Origin: Luidia sarsii
Taxonomy: Eukaryota > Echinodermata > Asteroidea > Paxillosida > Luidiidae
Direction: 5' to 3'
DNA: 64,000 nucleotides
NCBI GenBank assembly: GCA_949987565.1
Contig: OX465109.1
Coordinates: forward strand, 8,720,163 to 8,784,162
Shown here: piece after piece, positions 19,080 through 29,272 of the stretch
How the letters are laid out: each line of letters opens with the position of its first letter
Position numbering within the stretch: position 1 is the stretch's first letter
Notes under the pieces: model-generated
What the model saw: the letters and a program-made list of their open reading frames with translations, nothing else
Told to the model about the DNA's origin: nothing
Databases searched by the model: none
Program-made: the position numbers and the translations under genes

Positions 19080-20420
19080 CGACCCAGCCCGCAACTACCG
19101 GTACTACTACTACTAAGTACTAGGAAGTGTTGGTTGGTGGCACGGCGTGGGATCGACCGTGAAGCAGGCAAGCAAATGAAAGATACACAGCAATCGGTGT
19201 GCCCGTACTGCGCCGCGTGAGAAGTCAAACCAGTGCAGCTCCGTCGGGGCTCCATTTTTCAAGAGCTTGAGGTCGGATCCGTCCGGGATTTTTTAGATCA
19301 GCGGCTACCGAGTCCTGGGTGAGTTATTTGAGTTCTTTACGCCGTTGGTCGTTGATCAGTTCTTTTTGATGTCCGTCAGCGTTCACTTGCAAGTGAAGCT
19401 GGTGGTGGTGCAGACCATCTCAGCAGTGAGTCAGTGTGCAGACCAGCAGTGGGTGTTGTGGGTCTTGCTCAGCTAGGTAGACAGGTGTTCAGTACGCGTT
19501 TCTGGGATGTTGCACGTTGGGTAAACCAGCCATTACCAAACATCACTCTAGATTAGTACAGCCAAGGTACAGCCTACATACACAGTACAGGCTACCTGGC
19601 CACGTGTACAGTACTCGGTAGTCACTACACTAGTCAGTACAGTGTGTACAACTACAGTACAAGTACAAGGTACCTGCACCTCCGCTTCTTCGCTTGGTTG
19701 CAAACCAAACTCACCACAGCGTGCTTATTAATCAAGTTATTTACCCAAACAACCTGTAAAACTAGAAAATCGCACCTTACTACCACGTACCATGGAGCTC
19801 CATGCTACCAGTACCACTGTACCACAAGTACCACAGTACAAGCATGGCACAACTACATTGTACAAGAAGACTTGTTAACTAAACTACATTAGTATGTATA
19901 CATACTAAGTAAGCTTACTAAGTAAGCAGTACTACTACTACTACTACTATAGTACTAGTTCACTACATACTGATATAGATTATAGGCTACAATTTTAGTC
20001 ACACAGACTGCTACAGTGCTAGTGCTACTGCTAGTAATAGTATATAGTAAAGTTAAATAATAATAGTAGGCGTACCAGTATACCTCCTTGGCGTACTATT
20101 AAATACTAACTAACTACTTTTTGTACTACTAACTACTACTGCCAGGTACTAGTACTAGTAGTACTAGTAGTAGAACTACAACTAGTACAAGCTAGTAAAA
20201 GTAGGCCTACTAGTTCTACTACTACTTCTAGTACTAGTAGTACTAGTAGTAGGTAAAAGTAGGGGTATTCAACCAGCTGTGTAGTTTTTGTATACAGCTG
20301 GTCGAAAATACATGTACATGCACTTACCCTAATACAAAATAGTAGTACTAGTAATACCATGGAGGAAGTGCCACTTAACTAAAATGAAATACTAATACTA
20401 CTTTAGTAGAACAGTACAGC
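19080..20420. repeat. TACTA/GTAC-rich low-complexity region
   Basis: Dense, irregular TACTAC, AGTACTAGTAG and GTACAG words reach a maximum at 19920-20250 (CTACTACTACTACTA and TAGTACTAGTAGTA), many of them self-complementary. No frame or gene is supported. Confidence 0.7.
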
Positions 20421-20539
20421 ATTAGTAAAACATGAACTACTACGGGTGAACTACTGATTAAAGTTATTTTAAAGTGATGTAAGATCAGACGTTGTGAACA
20501 TTTTCTTTTCCTAATGGCTTAAAAAAAAACCGGTGCGAT

Positions 20540-20757
20540 TTGAGCTGAGCGTTCCCACACACATCGCATTGCAAATAAACGCGATTATTTGAAAAAGTCT
20601 CACTCTTAGTGGAGTCCGAATCGCGATTCAAATCCCACTAATAATCACGTTTATTGTGTCCCCACACGAAAAAAAAAGTGGAGTTTGAATCGCGATTCAA
20701 ATCGCGATCCGAATAATCGCATTTATTTGGTGTAGTCACTGTAGTGAGAACGGCCCT
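20540..20757. mobile_element. GCGATT-family MITE-like element
   Basis: The blocks are in order: GCGTTCCCACACACATCGC, AATAAACGCGATTATTTG, AGTGGAGTCCGAATCGCGAT, CACTAATAATCACGTTTATT, GTGGAGTTTGAATCGCGATT, AATAATCGCATTTATTTGGT and GAGAACGGCCCTAT. Further copies lie at 24600-24862, a partial one at 24862-25015, a reverse one at 46486-46735, and fragments at 36362-36560, 43660-43800, 46930-47020 and 51235-51316. There is no coding capacity, and TCGCGA words make it self-complementary. Confidence 0.7.
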
Positions 20758-20819
20758 ATACAGGCCTATAGCACGGACTACTCTGACTGTTCAATGTTTA
20801 TAACATTTGGTGACAATCT

Positions 20820-20970
20820 CATCACCTGGGGGGGGTGGAGGGGGGAAGGGGGGAGGGGGGAGAAACTGGAAAGATGATTTAGTATGCTTCCCTTTGGCTT
20901 GCATCAAAGAGATTGGGCGGGGATGGAGGAGGGGGGGGGGGGAGGAGAGGGCAGGAGAAGGGGAGGTTGG
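20820..20970. repeat. G-rich low-complexity stretch
   Basis: Runs of G separated by A or GA occur on the + strand (GGGGGGGTGGAGGGGGGAAG and a G12 run near 20932). It has potential to form G-quadruplexes. Confidence 0.7.
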
Positions 20971-21224
20971 TTTTGGAGGATGCTGGATTTAGTTTCTTCT
21001 TTCAATTAGGCGCCGGAGTTAAGGGAGGCCATAGATCTATCAGTCTGCCCCGGCCATAAATTGGTCGTGTTTGTTGCCGGTTATTCCCGTTGATCAATCC
21101 CTACGCCAGTTTTTTGCCGTTAACTTGGAATGTCTTCTTTTTACCCTGAAGTTAATTACAAAAACTACATTGGAAACTGCTCACTGACTGAAATGACGAA
21201 GTTCAAGCGGGCCTTCCCTTTTGT

Positions 21225-21310
21225 CCTTCCTCTGCCATGTGTGTCGGGGCTTTCCGTCTCCTGACTGTTTGTGTTTGTCCTTGTCTTTTTGCCTTGTTTG
21301 AAAAAAAAAG
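21225..21310 (+). repeat. 5' fragment of the GAAACGTC dispersed family
   Basis: CCATGTGTGTCGGGGCTTTC, CTGACTGTTTGTGTTTGTCC and TTGTCTTTTTGCCTT match 53963-54030. The copy stops at an A-run before the GAAACGTC block. Confidence 0.5.
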
Positions 21311-21653
21311 TGGCAAGCAATTTTTACCGAGCTGAAACAGAAAGGCATAAATTATGGGTTTGTCTATAAAGCACATTGACAGTCACCAATGACATGAATG
21401 ATTGAGAGTGAGAAAAAAAAAAAAAAAAAAAAAAAGGGATTGATCAAAAAACGGTGAGCTGATCCGCAAGCGCACAAATCGTGCAAATTTATAGGGTCTG
21501 GTAATTTTCCGTCCCGAGTTTCTGGCAGGACTGTTCGTCAAAGGCTCAATGCGGAGAATGACGAGGACAATGTTAACCAGATGGGAAGGGAGAGCAAAAT
21601 GAATTGGAAAATCTCTGTCTCCCCCCTTTTTTTCTGTTTCTCGTCTCCTTAAA

Positions 21654-22037
21654 GGCTCTATACAACATTGGGAAGATCGGAAAACATTAATTAATGTCCA
21701 CAGATTTCCTTCTAATTTACACAATTTGTAGATGGTCATGATAGAATCCTCATGTTGAAATCTGACGGTCTCGAATGCTGTACTTTTCGAGAAATCTTCA
21801 CTCAAACATCGACAAATAGTTTATTACACCCTGTACTATACTTGCGAGTAATGAACTACCGGTACTTCTTACACTACAGAACAGTGCGAGGACGGTGACG
21901 TTTTTTTGCCTTACTTTCTCAGATTACCATTTGAGCTAAAACCTTCGCTCAATGGTTTAGCACACAAACTGTGGCAATCTTTTGACCAATACCAATTGAT
22001 GTTGTACATGTACATAGGCTTATAGGGCCTTTAAATC
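21654..22037 (+). mobile_element. ACAACATTGG-end element, full-length copy
   Basis: The ends are inverted: AAAGGCTCTATACAACATTG on the left and TTATAGGGCCTTTAA on the right, with TGGCAATCTTTTGACC just inside. The interior carries GATCGGAAAACATTAATTAA, CATGATAGAATCCTCATGTT, GAAATCTTCACTCAAACATC and ACAGTGCGAGGACGGTGACG. About 385 bp, non-coding. Copies are also at 18416-18705 (-), 30578-30985 (+) and 47655-48147 (+, with an internal partial duplication). Confidence 0.7.
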
Positions 22038-22244
22038 TGCCTTTCAGAATGGTCATGCTACATGTACATGTACATGTACATGTACTGTAGGATCAACTTG
22101 TACACTTGCACAGTACTGTATGTCACTGCCGCTAACTTTTTTGGGGGTAACATTTGAAAGGGCTCCATCCCAAACGAAGTACTACAGTATCAAGTTCAAT
22201 CAGGGTTCGCCTTAATCGATGTAATAAGCACCAAGTGCTTTGCC

Positions 22245-22320
22245 CTATTGCCTGCTACAAAAAATACTGGCAGCTCGGGTGGGATTCGAACCCGCAACTA
22301 CTTTCTAGTGTACATGTACA
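22245..22320 (-). repeat. tRNA-like SINE fragment, reverse strand
   Basis: Reading the - strand gives ACTAGAAAGTAGTTGCGGGT, TCGAATCCCACCCGAGCTG and CC, the 3' half of the tRNA-like head seen intact at 29539-29610. AAGTGCTTTGCCCTATTGCC beside it matches the flanking body. Confidence 0.55.
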
Positions 22321-23599
22321 ATTGTACATGTACAGTGTAGATGTCTGTGCGTTCATACAACGTCCTACAGCAAGCAGTTAAAACCGATTTCCAGTTGAAA
22401 TGCACAGTGGCACTATTGAAAATTCAGCAAGGTGATTTTTATGTTGACAGGTCTGTGTATTTCATGAATATGCTGGATTAGACAAAGTACGGATGCATTT
22501 CAAAGACCATTACCACTTGTGTGTAGGGGCCTTTAAACCAGATCGGTTTGAGATTTAAAATGGTGTCGGAGCTTTCAGACACATTTTCTAAAGCCGATCG
22601 GGTTAAGACCTAGTATAATTAGCGAATTTTCAAACGCCGTCTGAACTGGACGTCCTCCATGTCAGGGCTTTGGTTGAAAATTAAGATGAAACAGACCACA
22701 GGCGCATGAAACAATTTGGGGGAAGGAAGGAGGAGGTGGAGGAAAGGACCCCCTCGCATCGGCCAGATATATTCAGGGTGAAATTCCTCGGTGCGTATCG
22801 GATGACGATTTTGTCTTTGTGGAGGGGGGGGGGGGAAATCCCTCTCACTCTGGTGCATTTTCAAGTGTGCACTGTGGCGAAGTCGCTGGCTGTCACTGTT
22901 GGCTTTGTGCCGAAGATCCTCGCGCAATGTCTATTGTCTGCACGTGCATCTGTTCAACTGTGTACGTACATGTACATGGCAGGGTCTGACTTCCAAGTAT
23001 TTTTGGGGGGCAAGCTGTGGAGCTGTGTACGGGCCGGCCCTTCACAGAATCCCTGGATCAGTCTCGGAGCTCGGGCTTCATCACCTGAAACTTAGTAGCC
23101 ACAAAATAGTACCCTTTTCAAAGGTTTTGCTGGGCTGAAGTCGCTTACATGTACAGTGTACCTGTACCATGTTGACTAACCTCTGGCTCGAAGACCGATA
23201 TCATTGTCAAATGTCAAGCCATGTCAAATGTGTGCTGAGTTTATGTACTGTAGAATGTATGCACATGTCTGTCCCATTGTACTTGGTCTGTTGGTAAGGT
23301 ACATCATGGAGGTGGGTACATGTACACGTACATGTACGTACAAACAGTATGCATACATGTACGTACTGGTGCAAAACCTACATGTATTGTAAACTGAATT
23401 GGACCATTTTCATGCAGTACTTCTTAGCCGCTATTGTACACGTACAATGTATGCATGCTTTGTGTACACGTCCGGCCCCGAAAATAGAACCACAAACCAT
23501 TTTTTTTTTTTTTTTTTTGGAGGACAAACAACTCTGCCTTTGAGAAAGCTCTGACTGCTACATGTACACATGTACATGTACAAATGTACATTGTACACG

Positions 23600-23730
23600 T
23601 GTGTAGTCCGATCAAAACGTGAGGCCCTCTATCTTTTGAGATTTACGCACTGTACACTGTATGTATGTATGTATTGCCGGTCATTGTAGTCGGTGAGAAG
23701 TTCGCAACAGTTTTTTTGTGTTTGCTTTGT
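23600..23730 (+). repeat. GAAACGTC-family copy (GATCAAAACGTG variant)
   Basis: CCGATCAAAACGTGAGGCCC, TCTATCTTTTGAGATTTA, then GCCGGTCATTGTAGTCGGTG and AGAAGTTCGCAACAG correspond to the 3' part of the copy at 53935-54140. Confidence 0.5.
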
Positions 23731-23905
23731 AGAGCAACTAAAAGCCCCCCCCCAAAAAAAATAAATAAATAAATAAATAAAAAAATATATATCTTTACCA
23801 CTTTTTCTTGCAATGGAACCAGGTGACAGAAGCTCGTGCCATGGACTGATTGTGAAATTCTCCCTCAGTCTTAAAGCTCATTAGCCTGGGCCCTGCTTGG
23901 CTGCT

Positions 23906-24293
23906 TAAGCCGTGTCCGCACTGGACTTATTTTTTACCGAGCCCGTGGGTAACATTCCAATGGGTAAATCTTCCCGGCGTCCGCACTTGGAGTTTTCGAC
24001 TCGGGTAAACTAACCGAGACGATCGGTAAAACTAACCGACTCGTGTACATGTGTGTGTACTCTAGATACACAAACACGTTGTTACCCTGCGCCCGCACGA
24101 GTCTTGCATACAGTAATGTAACGTGCGGGGTGCCGGATGTGGTTTTTTACCGAGTCGTTTACCACTGGAGTCGGGTAAGTTACCTCCAGGGAGAAAAACT
24201 TCCTGGGCTGTCCGCACTGGACTTAAAATGGTCAATTTACCCATTTGCTCGGTTAGTTTACCCATTTTAAGTCCAGTGCGGACGCGGCTTTAA
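23906..24293. mobile_element. CACTGGACTT-family element with clean inverted ends
   Basis: The left end is TTAAGCCGTGTCCGCACTGG and the right end, read inverted, is TTAAAGCCGCGTCCGCACTG. The inverted match continues through ACTTAAAATGG-type sequence. TTAA-like bases at both edges may be a target duplication, but I cannot prove this. About 390 bp, no frame. Confidence 0.7.
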
Positions 24294-24599
24294 TCCTCAC
24301 TCGACTCCTGTACCGGTATTTTACTGACTACACACTCAACCACCACTAAACCTTTGCTCATGAATTCTGTCCTTGGAACTTGTCCCCCCCAAAAATTAAA
24401 AATTGCTGGTATCATTCATCTCACTACCCAGGGTTACGTACATGTATGCCATTAGTGAACGATGTTATTTTGTAGGGAAGACAAATGTTCAGTTGATGCA
24501 CCATGTATCCACGTACCTGTATTTTATTTGGAAATGGCTGCACTGTACATGTACATCAGAGCATGAACTCAGCCTGAGCAGTGCATTGCGGGATTAAAC

Positions 24600-25015
24600 A
24601 AAACCTTGTGCGATTCAGCGGATCGTTCCCACACACATAGCGTCGCAAATAAATGCGATTATTTGGAAAACAAGTCTCGCTAGTAATAGTGGAGTCCGAA
24701 CTGCGATATAAATTCCACTAATAATCATATTTTATTGTGTCCACTCTCCACAGAAAAAAAGAAGAAGTGGAGTTTGAATCGCGATTCAAATTGCGATCCA
24801 AATAATCGCATTTACATGTACACATGTACCGTATTTGGTGTAGTGGAAACGGCCCTATATTGTCGCAAATTAATGCGATTATTTGGAAAAGTCTCAATAG
24901 TGGAGTGCGAATTGGGATTCAAATCCCACTAATAATTGCAATTTATTGTGTCCGTAGATTCGCGATTCCAATTGTGATTGATTTGCGATTCCAATTGTGA
25001 TGCAAATGATCACTT
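24600..25015. mobile_element. GCGATT-family element plus a second partial copy
   Basis: ATCGTTCCCACACACATAGC through TAGTGGAAACGGCCCTATAT (24610-24862) repeats the order seen at 20540-20757. It is followed directly by a second internal segment (AAATTAATGCGATTATTTGG, AATAGTGGAGTGCGAATTGG). Confidence 0.65.
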
Positions 25016-27977
25016 ACCTGTACATGTACACCTATCAGTTTATTTGGGACAGTTGATTTATGGAAACGTGTACGGGCAGAGTAACCACTATGCTGACATT
25101 GAAAACACGCAGGCACTGGCAGACTGCATACCTGACATTGCAATGCATCGTCTGTTGCCATGAAAATGGTAGCAAAACTCGGTAGACCTACATGTATACA
25201 TGTACGTGTACTGTGCATGTGCATACTGTACACGTGTACATGCACATGTATACATACAGTACATGTACTGTACAGTGTACATGTACATGCACATGTATAC
25301 ATGTACAGTACATGTACACATGTGCACACTGTTGCCCATTGCCCTAACACGGAGGTTGGCCCATAATGGTTGGTCTAAGCAATTGGACCGAAAATGAATT
25401 GTAAATTAGTGCCAATCGCTCCGAGCCCCCCCGCCCAGAGGAAATTTTCATTGACAACACGGACAATGGCCACCTCACAATGGCGTTCTGCAGGTACTGT
25501 GTTGTATGACAACAGCATTGACCCTCGTGTACACAATAGAAACTGCTCCGAATGGCAGCTTGCTGTACTCCTGTATGTCTACATACAGTATCTGGTTTGT
25601 TTGAAGTGACTGCTGATATTGTATGCTTGGCTGCACCTACATGTACATGTAACTCCACCAATAGATACATTGTACGTGTAGAATGATGATGTGGATTATA
25701 TACATGTACAGTACATAAATATGTATACTGGTACATTGTACACTGTACATGTACATGTACGGTACATGTAAGTATGTACAGTTTGTACATGTACGTGTAC
25801 AGTATGTACTGTACACGTACATTTACAGTGTACGTGTACAGTACATGTACCCCCGGTACTGTATACACAACATACAGTACAACATGTACAATGTTAAGGT
25901 ACACCTGTACTTGTACATGTACGGATAGTACCGGTACCAACCAATTGTTGTAAACCTGGCTACAGCAGCTCGGGGATCACACAACGTGGATGCAGCTTTT
26001 TCAATTCAAGTCAAACAAACCAAGGAAAAACTGACTGGGAACTTTTTACTTAATAATATTTAGCATCTCAGCCATTGAAATCATAAATGTACGCATATGA
26101 AGCCTTTGAAGCAAAGTGAAGATTTGCATTTTGCATGGAGATTTGAAGGAAACTTGTGTGCATTGTTTTAAGTTACCGTAACTGTATGCATGTACCCCTG
26201 TACGTGGAGTAAAAGAGTGTTAAAAGAGTAAAAGAGTGTTTCAAATTCAAATTTTGCAATCAAAAGATCACAAATGCCCCAATATCAGAATCATACGTAT
26301 GTACATATACACACTGTACCCCTAACAGTGGTTTAGTGAGTGTCCAAACAATCCAGGAATATTCAGTATGTAATTTGTCAATGTCATCATAATTATTACT
26401 ACATGTAGGAAACAAGGTTACGGTACTGTACAGTGTACACATGTACATGTACATGTACATGTACCAGTACATACATGTATTTCATGTACATGTACAATGT
26501 ATACCTACATGTAGATACATGTACCAGTACACATGCGCTTAAAGTTGTATGTCAGTCAGTGCAATGAAATTAAATTATCTGGTTATTTCCTCGTTTGTCC
26601 AGGCAAGCACATTGTAGCTTTCTTCTTCCTTCATGTCCTTGTTACATGTATTGCATGATGCAGTAAGGGACTTTCAGAAAAAACTGTACAATTGCTTGTG
26701 TTATTGTCAAATAACAGGATTCTGTTCTCCCCTGTCGCAGGATGTACACAATGTACGTACTGTTCATGTAGTACGTACCGTATCATGTACACATGTATAC
26801 ATTTGTATACCTTTAGGTCTTTACTCTTAGACATGCTGTCTTCAGGTCTTAGTCTAATTTTCACTCTGTGTGTCATGGGCGGACTGTACCATACATGTAC
26901 TGTACCATTCATACAAATACATGTATATTCCATGTTTTGTAAACATGAGCATTTAACTACAGGCTGGCTTATGGTACGCATCCTTCCTTCAAAGGGATAC
27001 ACGTGTACGTTGTGTACATATAGGCATTCATACAGTAATACATTGGATGTACTGTACATGATACACATTTTTGGATGATCACTATTCACTACCATGACTA
27101 CATCGTAAGTATTGTGTGGAGACAGTGGAAAATGGCAGTTGCCATTGTTGTGTCAGAAAGCTGAGGACTGCTTTGTACATAGTTTGTACACATGGGGGCT
27201 ACATGTACATGTACATGTATGCACATGTACATGTACATGTACATGTATGTAAATGCAATGTACTGTACATGTGCATGTGTACACGTGTAGTATCTACATG
27301 TAGACCTGTTGCACTTGTACGTACAAAGTATGTACCCTATAAAATGCACTAGTTAGGCTTTGCATCCACTTGGAAGCTCAATTGCCCGTGCCATACTGAC
27401 ACCTGTTAGAGTGTGGGATTGAAACGGCAGACACCCATACACTATAATATTTAGTACCACGGGTATGTAACCTTTTTCCCCAGTTTTATACGTGTCCGGT
27501 CAGTCTACTAAGAAGGCATTGTGTGTGACAGCATTGTCATAAGTTTTAAAGTGCATTCCTGATGGAAGGTGGGGGGGGGGTTGGGTGGGGTTGGACGTGA
27601 TCTGCGGGCGCTGAGTTTGAATCCGACCGGGATTTCTTAGAGGAATTTTCGAGTGCTCCCGAGTGCACTTTAAAAAGGGTATGTGCTGTGCATGTCTTCG
27701 CTCCTACAAGTGCAGACATTCATCTTCGTTTGGGACGTGTGTGTGAGGTCCCTGGCCGAGAGAGGCTTTTTTTTGGTCAGAGATCTAATCTCGTCATCCA
27801 GGCCCATTGCCAGAGGTACCATGGGCTAGAATGCAGACTAATCTTCTTCTTTTACTCTCCCTCCATCTCTTTCTCTCTGTTCCTCCCTATCTGTCCTTCT
27901 CTTTGTCCCTCTTGTCGTTTCTCCCCCTCGGTCTCTCTCCCCCTGCCCTCTTCCCTTCCCTGCTCTGTCTGTCCACC

Positions 27978-27987
27978 CGTCTCTCTG

Positions 27988-28039
<52 letters not shown>

Positions 28040-28060
28040 CATCTCTCTCACTCTCTCTCT
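27978..28060. repeat. CT dinucleotide run
   Basis: About 30 CT units, then CTCTCTCACAGGAACCATGG. The run plus CACAG could act as a splice acceptor for an untranslated exon of the downstream gene, but this is not demonstrated. Confidence 0.9.
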
Positions 28061-28063
28061 CAC

Positions 28064-29118
28064 AGGAACCATGGTGGCTGGATGAGCAACCGTCTGTAGC
28101 CTCTTGTCGCTGCCCCAGATCCCCATCAGCTTCTAAGAGGAGTGGCCTCTCTGCGTCTCCTGCACTCGCGGCACTCGAGACACCCGCCGGCAGACGCAAG
28201 ATCTCGGCCTGTTCTGCCTCAGTCCCAGCCCACAACAAGAGAGGTGGGCCGGAGGGGCAGCGAGGGGAGAGGGCCCATCACGGAGACCCGCTGCATCGCC
28301 GATATTGATTATCCGTGACCGAGTGGGGGGAGGGGAGGGGAAAGCGGAAGGGCTGTTTGCCAGTGTGCTCACCGTAGCGGGTGCTGTTGTGTCGTGTCCC
28401 CCCCCCCCCTCTTCGTGAACGCGAGACGCACGTAAACGGGAGAGGTCACCGCTGGCAACGATGCCGAGGGCAGTCCCGCGTCCCTCCGCGGCGTAGAGCC
28501 AGCGCGGGTCCCTTCTTCCAGTTCTCAAACACGCGCGGGCCGTTGGGGTCCACTGGGTCGAGTTACGGCCGGCCATCTGAAGGTGAAGAGTAGCAGCACC
28601 TGATGCCGTGCGAATAGCCTGGGGCCAGGAATACAAACAAACAAACCCGAAACTGGCAATTTACGGGACCAAACCATTTTTGTATCGCCAATTGGATAAA
28701 ACGAATAAAAAAGCAGTTAAAAAACAAATCTGAATAATGTATGCAAATACTTGCAAATCACAAGATTGAATAGATGTAGATTCATGACAAGTACTTATTT
28801 ACATGTGCGAGTGCGCATTTTATTTTTGGGGGAATTTGCAAGTACTCAGTCCGGTCATTTACCGAACCAAAGACTAGAATCGTGCCCAGAATTGACGCGT
28901 GTCCTGACTGTGGGCAGAGCGTTCCTGCAGAAGCAGAAGCCCCAAAAAGACGCTCTCGTTGGAGCGCGAGCAGATCTGTCCCCCGGAGCGTCGGACTTTT
29001 GACCGAACACTTCAGACTTCCTCCCCCCCTCCTCTCCTCTCCTCTCCTCTCCTCTCTGGGCCGGCGGTGCAGGGGTGTTTGGGATCGCGAGGAGACAGTT
29101 GCGGGCCGGCGGCCGGCC
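28064..29118 (+). promoter_or_regulatory. CpG-rich upstream region of the GALNT gene (possible promoter/5' UTR)
   Basis: GC and CpG content rise sharply over 28064-28610 and again over 28870-29118, just before the GALNT start codon, against an AT-rich surrounding. A CTCCT tract and GGCGGTGCAG at 29063-29072 look like an acceptor, so the first coding exon may begin near 29073 and be preceded by an untranslated exon. No TATA box was seen. Confidence 0.35.
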
Positions 29119-29272
29119 ATGGCGCGGAGACTCATGTACTGCAAGGTCATCCTGGCCACGTCCATGGTGTGGTTCATGCTGGACATTGCCTTCATCATGT
29201 ACTACAGCGACTGCAACGACGAGACCAGGTGTCCGCGGGCCCAGGAGAGCGGAGTGGGACCCCACGAAGACA
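29119..29272 (+). CDS. GALNT1/13: GALNT exon 1: cytoplasmic tail and Golgi membrane anchor
   Basis: The ATG is in a GCCATGG context. It reads [10 protein letters not shown], then the anchor [19 protein letters not shown], then SDCNDE. The tail YCKVxLATS and the post-membrane S-x-C-N are shared with GALNT1/13. The donor GTAAGTGAG is at 29273, exit phase 1. Confidence 0.92.

Noticed and set aside
22960..23010. A peptide YMAGSDF that resembles the YMAGSDMTYG motif of the GALNT exon after exon 4
   Set aside because: It lies 6 kb upstream of the first GALNT exon, comes partly from a CATGTACATG repeat and is not followed by the family's downstream residues.
28133..28636. 167-codon - strand frame in the CpG-rich region
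   Set aside because: High GC lowers stop frequency, no domain is recognisable, and it lies in the likely promoter/5' UTR of the + strand GALNT gene.
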